Shown: in pieces, positions 60,489 through 64,000 of the stretch
Numbering within the stretch: the stretch's first letter is position 1
Layout: each line of letters starts with the position of its first letter
Assembly: GCA_015059865.1 (NCBI GenBank)
Contig: SUZP01000003.1
Coordinates: 19,490-83,489, forward strand
Direction of reading: 5' to 3'
Length of the DNA: 64,000 nt
Source: Rikenellaceae bacterium
GTDB lineage: Bacteria > Bacteroidota > Bacteroidia > Bacteroidales > Rikenellaceae
Made by a program: the position numbers and the translations under genes
Notes under the pieces: model-generated
Databases searched by the model: none
Told to the model about the DNA's origin: nothing
The model's input: only the letters and a program-made list of their open reading frames with translations

Positions 60489-63400
60489 TTAAAACACCAC
60501 TCTCACTCCCACCTGCATACGCCAGCGCGAGAGGAGGTCGTTACGCGACACCTCGCCACCAACAAAGCGATATTTAGGTGTTCGGTTGCCCTCTGCATCG
60601 GTTGTATAGTCACATATCTCGACTGGCAAAATACGATACTTCGAGGTGTAGTAGCTCGCGCCCCAATCCTTCGAGAAGAGTGAGCCGAGATTTATCACAT
60701 CGAGAGTAATTTGCACCTTGCGCGAGGTATCTGCTCCAAAGTATATATCCTGCGCAATATGGAGGTCGAGATGATGCTCAAAAGGTGTTTGCAATGCGTT
60801 GCGCGCAAGGAACTTACCACGCGAACGACGCAAGGCAGGTGTCGCCTCTATATACTCACCAAAGGCTGCGCGATGCTCCTCGCTCTCAAACTCCATAGCC
60901 TGCAACTCCGCAGCAGTAGGGAGATAGATTGTTGTATTGCCGTAGTTGCTGTCGTTGTTCGCATCGGCAGTCGAGGCGTAGGTGAGCGAGTAACGCATAC
61001 CCGAATATCCCTGATAGAGCAACGAAATCGTCGTGCCAAGCACCTTCGCATAGCGAGGCGTGCGATATGAGAGCGATGCTGTAACCTTGTGCGGAACATC
61101 AAATAGCGAGTAGCTCAATGGCTGATTGTTGCTATCTGCCGAGTAGTTTCTGCCCCACGAGTTGGCCGCCTGTGCCGAGACGCCATCCATCACCGAGTAG
61201 GAGTGCGAGAAGGTGTAAGCAGCGTACAAGTCCAATCCAAAGCGGAAATGCTTCGACACCGAAGCACTCACCGAGTAGCCATACCCCTTCGAGGTGTTCG
61301 ACAAGAGATAAATCGATGAATAATCCTTCGCTAACGAGGTGTCGTAGAGCGTTGTGGTGTTCTGCTCGTTCGAGAGTGCCGAATTTACTGCGTATAATTT
61401 CGCACCCTTATCTTGTGCTGTAAGATTGGTAATTAAGAGGTCATTTATAGACTTCGAGAAGATACCCTCAACCATAAAGTGCCAACCCTTATAGTTCTGC
61501 TCCAAGGCGAGTGTTGCACGCGCCACCTGAGGATAGCGAAAATCTTTTGACACAATATTTATCATCGGATTAGACGAAACACCCTCCGTGCCCGAAGGCT
61601 CCTCGCCAAACTTCGGTACGCTCTGCCCCTTGCTACTATCGAGCGTATAGCCTTTTTGTGTTACACCGCTATTGGAGAAGCAGTTGGATATCCACACAAA
61701 CGGTATTCTACCCGAAAAGATGCCCACGCCACCACGCAACAAGGTCGAGGCCTCTGCGCTCTTGGCTATCTGCCAGCGCACACCCACACGCGGCGAGAGC
61801 AACACCGTAGGTCGAGGTACTTGGTTAGTCTTGATATTGTATCTCTGTGCTACATCAGAAGAGTTGAACGCCTCATTTGTGGGAGGATTGCCGAATATCA
61901 CAGGGATATCGGCTCGAAGACCATAGGTCATCGAAAATCGAGGCGAGGCGTTCCACTCATCCTGAATATATAGTCCAAATTGTGCCGAGGTTATATTTGT
62001 GTAGGGGTTATCCGAGTAGTTGCGTACATACTTGCGAGCCTTGTCGTTCAAAAAGTCATCGAGCGTATTGTAGGTGTATGCGCCCAACGCATTCGCCATA
62101 TAGAGGCACGAAGAGTTGAAAATCTCGTTGTGCGTACCTATGGTAATCGTGTGCGCCTGCGCGTAGTACGAGAAGTTGTCGGTCAGTGTTATGGTGTTCT
62201 GCACGAGGTCGTTCATTATGGCAAATGGGTCTGTACCAACATATACCGATGCGTTATCGCCATCGCGCATCTTCTTAATCTCTACATAGGGGTACTTCGC
62301 CCCACTCATAGCATCGCGACCATCGTGTACTCGGGTGTAGCCCACACGGAACTCGTTAAACATCTTCTCCGAAACGCGCGAGTTCAGTTCGGCAACCACC
62401 GAGTGGGTGTCGGCAATCGAGGTGTAACCCTCGCCATTGAAGCGCAGGAGCGTTGCACTCGACACAAACTCATCTTTCCTCGCATCGAGGAAATTGTAAC
62501 GCAACGAGAGGTTGTGGCGCGAGGAGATGTTCCAATCGAGTCGCGCAATCAACGAGCCCGTATGCCTTTTCAGCGTCTGCATACCGTAGCCACCACCATC
62601 GTAGCCCGTAAGTTCGTAGAAACGATTGGCTATTGTCTTGGCATCGCTCTCGGAGATATTGCAACCACTATCGCCCACATAGTAAGACGATGGCGAAGAA
62701 TCGAGGTTGAACTCGCCATTGAGAAAGAAAAACAACTTGTTTTTGACTATCGCACCACCGAGCGATACGCCGTAAATCTGTGTCTGCTGTTCGGCAAGTT
62801 TTGCCCCATTCAGCGGACTGCGACCATAGAAATCTTGATTGTTATAGTAGGCGTATGCCGTACCCGAAAAGGTGTTCGTACCCGACTTGGTAATCGCATT
62901 TATACCGCCACCGCTAAAACCGCCTTGGCGCACATCGAAAGGTGCGGTAACAACCTGAATATCCGAGATAGCATCGAGTGGAACGGGGTTAGCACCTGCC
63001 AAACCACCATTTGTACCCGTAGAGGTCAAACCGTACATATCGTTCGAGGCTGTACCGTCAATCTGGAAGGAGTTGTAGCGCGAGTTTGTACCGGCAATTG
63101 AGATGCCGCCATCTTTCGACACCATCGCCTGCGGAGCAAGGCGCGTAATATCGTCTATCGAGCGCGATACGGTGGGCGTACGCTCTATAATATCACTGTG
63201 GAAAACCTCTCCTGCACCCATACGGCTCTCGGTAAACTTGTCGCTTGTAACTACCACCGCATCAATATTTTGCGTGTCGGATAGTTGCGCATCTATCTGT
63301 TGCTTTTCGCCTAATGACAAAGCGATATTCTCAATCTTCTTCTCCTTGTAGCCGACAAACGAGAACTCCACCGTATAGGGAGCACCCACACGCAGACCTT

Positions 63401-63599
63401 GCAGGCGGTAGGCTCCATTTGTGTCGGTCGTAGTGCCATAGACCGTTTCGGTAGGAGTGTGAGTTGCCACTACGGTAGCACCCACCAATGGCTTGCCGTT
63501 GCCATCCGTTACAAAACCCTGCAATGATGCAGTAGTAGATTGAGCATATACAATAGTCGCTGTTGCTACTGTCAATACTAAGAGTAAAAATCGCTTCAT
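60489..63599 (-). CDS. FMN-riboswitch-controlled TonB-dependent receptor with carboxypeptidase-like domain
   Basis: A 1036-residue outer membrane receptor (start 63599, MKRFLLLVLTVATATIVYAQ; the longer frame starts inside the riboswitch leader). Domains: a carboxypeptidase-regulatory-like beta sandwich (about 22-105, ASLQGFVTDGNGKPLVGATV), TonB box/plug (DAVVVTSDKF, DDITRLAPQAMVSKDGGISIAGTNSRYNSFQIDG) and a large barrel ending in WRMQVGVRVVF. This is an Oar-like receptor without a SusD partner. The FMN riboswitch upstream implies a flavin-linked substrate, possibly riboflavin or FMN; that is inference. It is the only gene in the transcript within the window. Confidence 0.92.
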   Translation of the reverse strand: MKRFLLLVLTVATATIVYAQSTTASLQGFVTDGNGKPLVGATVVATHTPTETVYGTTTDTNGAYRLQGLRVGAPYTVEFSFVGYKEKKIENIALSLGEKQQIDAQLSDTQNIDAVVVTSDKFTESRMGAGEVFHSDIIERTPTVSRSIDDITRLAPQAMVSKDGGISIAGTNSRYNSFQIDGTASNDMYGLTSTGTNGGLAGANPVPLDAISDIQVVTAPFDVRQGGFSGGGINAITKSGTNTFSGTAYAYYNNQDFYGRSPLNGAKLAEQQTQIYGVSLGGAIVKNKLFFFLNGEFNLDSSPSSYYVGDSGCNISESDAKTIANRFYELTGYDGGGYGMQTLKRHTGSLIARLDWNISSRHNLSLRYNFLDARKDEFVSSATLLRFNGEGYTSIADTHSVVAELNSRVSEKMFNEFRVGYTRVHDGRDAMSGAKYPYVEIKKMRDGDNASVYVGTDPFAIMNDLVQNTITLTDNFSYYAQAHTITIGTHNEIFNSSCLYMANALGAYTYNTLDDFLNDKARKYVRNYSDNPYTNITSAQFGLYIQDEWNASPRFSMTYGLRADIPVIFGNPPTNEAFNSSDVAQRYNIKTNQVPRPTVLLSPRVGVRWQIAKSAEASTLLRGGVGIFSGRIPFVWISNCFSNSGVTQKGYTLDSSKGQSVPKFGEEPSGTEGVSSNPMINIVSKDFRYPQVARATLALEQNYKGWHFMVEGIFSKSINDLLITNLTAQDKGAKLYAVNSALSNEQNTTTLYDTSLAKDYSSIYLLSNTSKGYGYSVSASVSKHFRFGLDLYAAYTFSHSYSVMDGVSAQAANSWGRNYSADSNNQPLSYSLFDVPHKVTASLSYRTPRYAKVLGTTISLLYQGYSGMRYSLTYASTADANNDSNYGNTTIYLPTAAELQAMEFESEEHRAAFGEYIEATPALRRSRGKFLARNALQTPFEHHLDLHIAQDIYFGADTSRKVQITLDVINLGSLFSKDWGASYYTSKYRILPVEICDYTTDAEGNRTPKYRFVGGEVSRNDLLSRWRMQVGVRVVF

Positions 63600-63611
63600 A
63601 TCTATACAATA

Positions 63612-63645
63612 AATAAAAAATGTCCCAAACACAATTCGGGACATT
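63612..63645 (-). terminator. Leader terminator of the FMN riboswitch
   Basis: AATGTCCC and GGGACATT form a stem with an 11-nt loop followed by TTTTTTATTT on the minus strand, ending 13 bp before the receptor start codon. It would stop transcription when FMN is bound. Confidence 0.9.
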
Positions 63646-63660
63646 ATAACCACAAATGAA

Positions 63661-63780
63661 GGTTGATTTTGAATGAGAGATTTCAAGGCTTGCGAAGTTC
63701 GAGAAACCGCAGCATACTAAGCGTATGTGAGGATTTCGAGAACAAGCGTAACGCAGAAATCGCCATTCACAAATCGACCG
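63661..63780 (-). repeat. About 120-bp inverted-repeat insertion in the FMN leader
   Basis: The ends GGTTGATTTTGAATG and CATTCACAAATCGACC are near-perfect inverted repeats, followed inward by GATTTC/GAAATC, then imperfect arms and a CATAC/GTATG tip around TAAGC. The whole could fold into a long hairpin between the aptamer and the terminator. No gene. Confidence 0.8.
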
Positions 63781-63922
63781 ACACTCTCTCATCCGGACTA
63801 TCACCGTCGGTATCGGAATTTCACCGATTCAGTCCCATCAGATTGCAATTTATTATAAATCACCGCCATAGGGAGTCGCGGACTATCACCGCCGGTAGGG
63901 AGTTGCACCCTGCCCCGAGTAT
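63781..63922 (-). ncRNA. FMN riboswitch (RFN element)
   Basis: Reading leftward, P1 ATACTC (63922-63917) pairs with GAGTGT (63786-63781). Conserved core segments appear in order: CGGGGCAGGGTG, CTCCCTACCGGCGGT, AGTCCGCGAC, GGTGAAATTCCGATACCGACGGT and AGTCCGGATGAGAGAG. These are the diagnostic RFN sequences. It lies directly downstream of a TATCTTTG promoter box and upstream of a terminator and a TonB receptor gene, so FMN should repress that gene. Confidence 0.95.
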
Positions 63923-63929
63923 TCTTTTG

Positions 63930-63937
63930 CAAAGATA
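63930..63937 (-). promoter_or_regulatory. -7 promoter element for the FMN-controlled receptor
   Basis: Minus-strand TATCTTTG, 7 bp upstream of the aptamer P1. Confidence 0.75.
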
Positions 63938-63945
63938 GCAAAAAA

Positions 63946-63975
63946 AGTTAAAAGTTAAAAATTAAAAGTTAGAAA
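63946..63975. repeat. Heptanucleotide array (AGTTAAA/AATTAAA units)
   Basis: Four units (AGTTAAA, AGTTAAA, AATTAAA, AGTTAGA) upstream of the FMN riboswitch promoter. Confidence 0.8.
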
Positions 63976-64000
63976 TTGTTTTTGAGAGACTCACCAAAAA

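Noticed and set aside
63331..63804. 157-codon open frame on the minus strand across the FMN leader
   Set aside because: It overlaps the riboswitch, terminator and the receptor signal peptide in another frame and has no protein-like composition.

Overview
The window reads as chromosomal DNA of a Bacteroidales bacterium, most like the Rikenellaceae/Alistipes side of the order, although the genus cannot be fixed from the sequence alone. The grounds are a SusC/SusD pair, BACON and fimbrillin-like surface lipoproteins, Omp28- and DUF6029-type envelope proteins, and promoters of the Bacteroidetes form TTTG-N19-20-TAnnTTTG (for example at 6804-6835 and 8468-8498) with no clear Shine-Dalgarno sequences. 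I see no rRNA, tRNA, CRISPR array, insertion sequence or prophage.

Layout. 1-6311 (minus): dipeptidyl peptidase IV (cut by the window edge), a conserved hypothetical protein, a metallo-beta-lactamase-fold protein, a LysM glucosaminidase and aspS. 6375-7859 (plus): tadA and a secreted TPR protein. 8071-8463: a small MmcQ/YjbR protein. 8557-22901 (minus): one apparent 14-kb operon for surface proteins, starting with a 1868-residue repeat protein and followed by a fimbrillin-like lipoprotein, a BACON lipoprotein, a degenerate endonuclease/phosphatase-fold lipoprotein, SusC, SusD and two more small lipoproteins. 23287-27097: ung, deoD, a secreted protein of unknown function, a small membrane protein and ruvA. 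27278-33584 (plus): two FKBP-like lipoproteins, an RlmI-type methyltransferase, prmA and dsbD. 33830-40241: a large lipoprotein, a TlpA-like thioredoxin, a DUF6029 barrel and an Omp28-like protein; with dsbD these form a thiol-redox/envelope neighbourhood. 40433-43806: a GH31 enzyme and a threonine-dehydrogenase-like SDR. 43997-52598: ferritin, a ClpA/ClpC-type unfoldase, a MATE transporter, gyrA and a TPR protein. 52670-56995 (minus): two glycosyltransferases, a lipid A-type acyltransferase, rsmI and a conserved Bacteroidetes protein. 57093-60383 (minus): a thiamine uptake unit, TPP riboswitch - TonB receptor - pnuT. 60489-63922 (minus): an FMN riboswitch, a leader terminator and a large TonB-dependent receptor, which makes this receptor a candidate flavin transporter.

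The most unusual signal is not a gene family. The window is dotted with short tandem arrays whose unit is always 7 bp while the unit sequence differs (AATTGAG, ATTAAAA, AGACGAG, AAATGCA, CTACTCA, AGTTAAA and relatives). Units of the AGACGAG type contain no stop codon in any frame on either strand, and they occur inside or at the ends of five protein-coding genes. AATT-containing arrays flank an 85-bp element present in three nearly identical copies within 7 kb. One copy sits inside the P3 helix of the TPP riboswitch, where the arrays on its two sides are complementary, so the aptamer is enlarged to about 280 nt in a way that should keep its fold. The FMN riboswitch leader also carries a roughly 120-bp inverted-repeat insertion between aptamer and terminator. 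This pattern of period-7 repeats and hairpin elements inserted into RNA leaders and protein linkers is the best candidate here for something not yet described.
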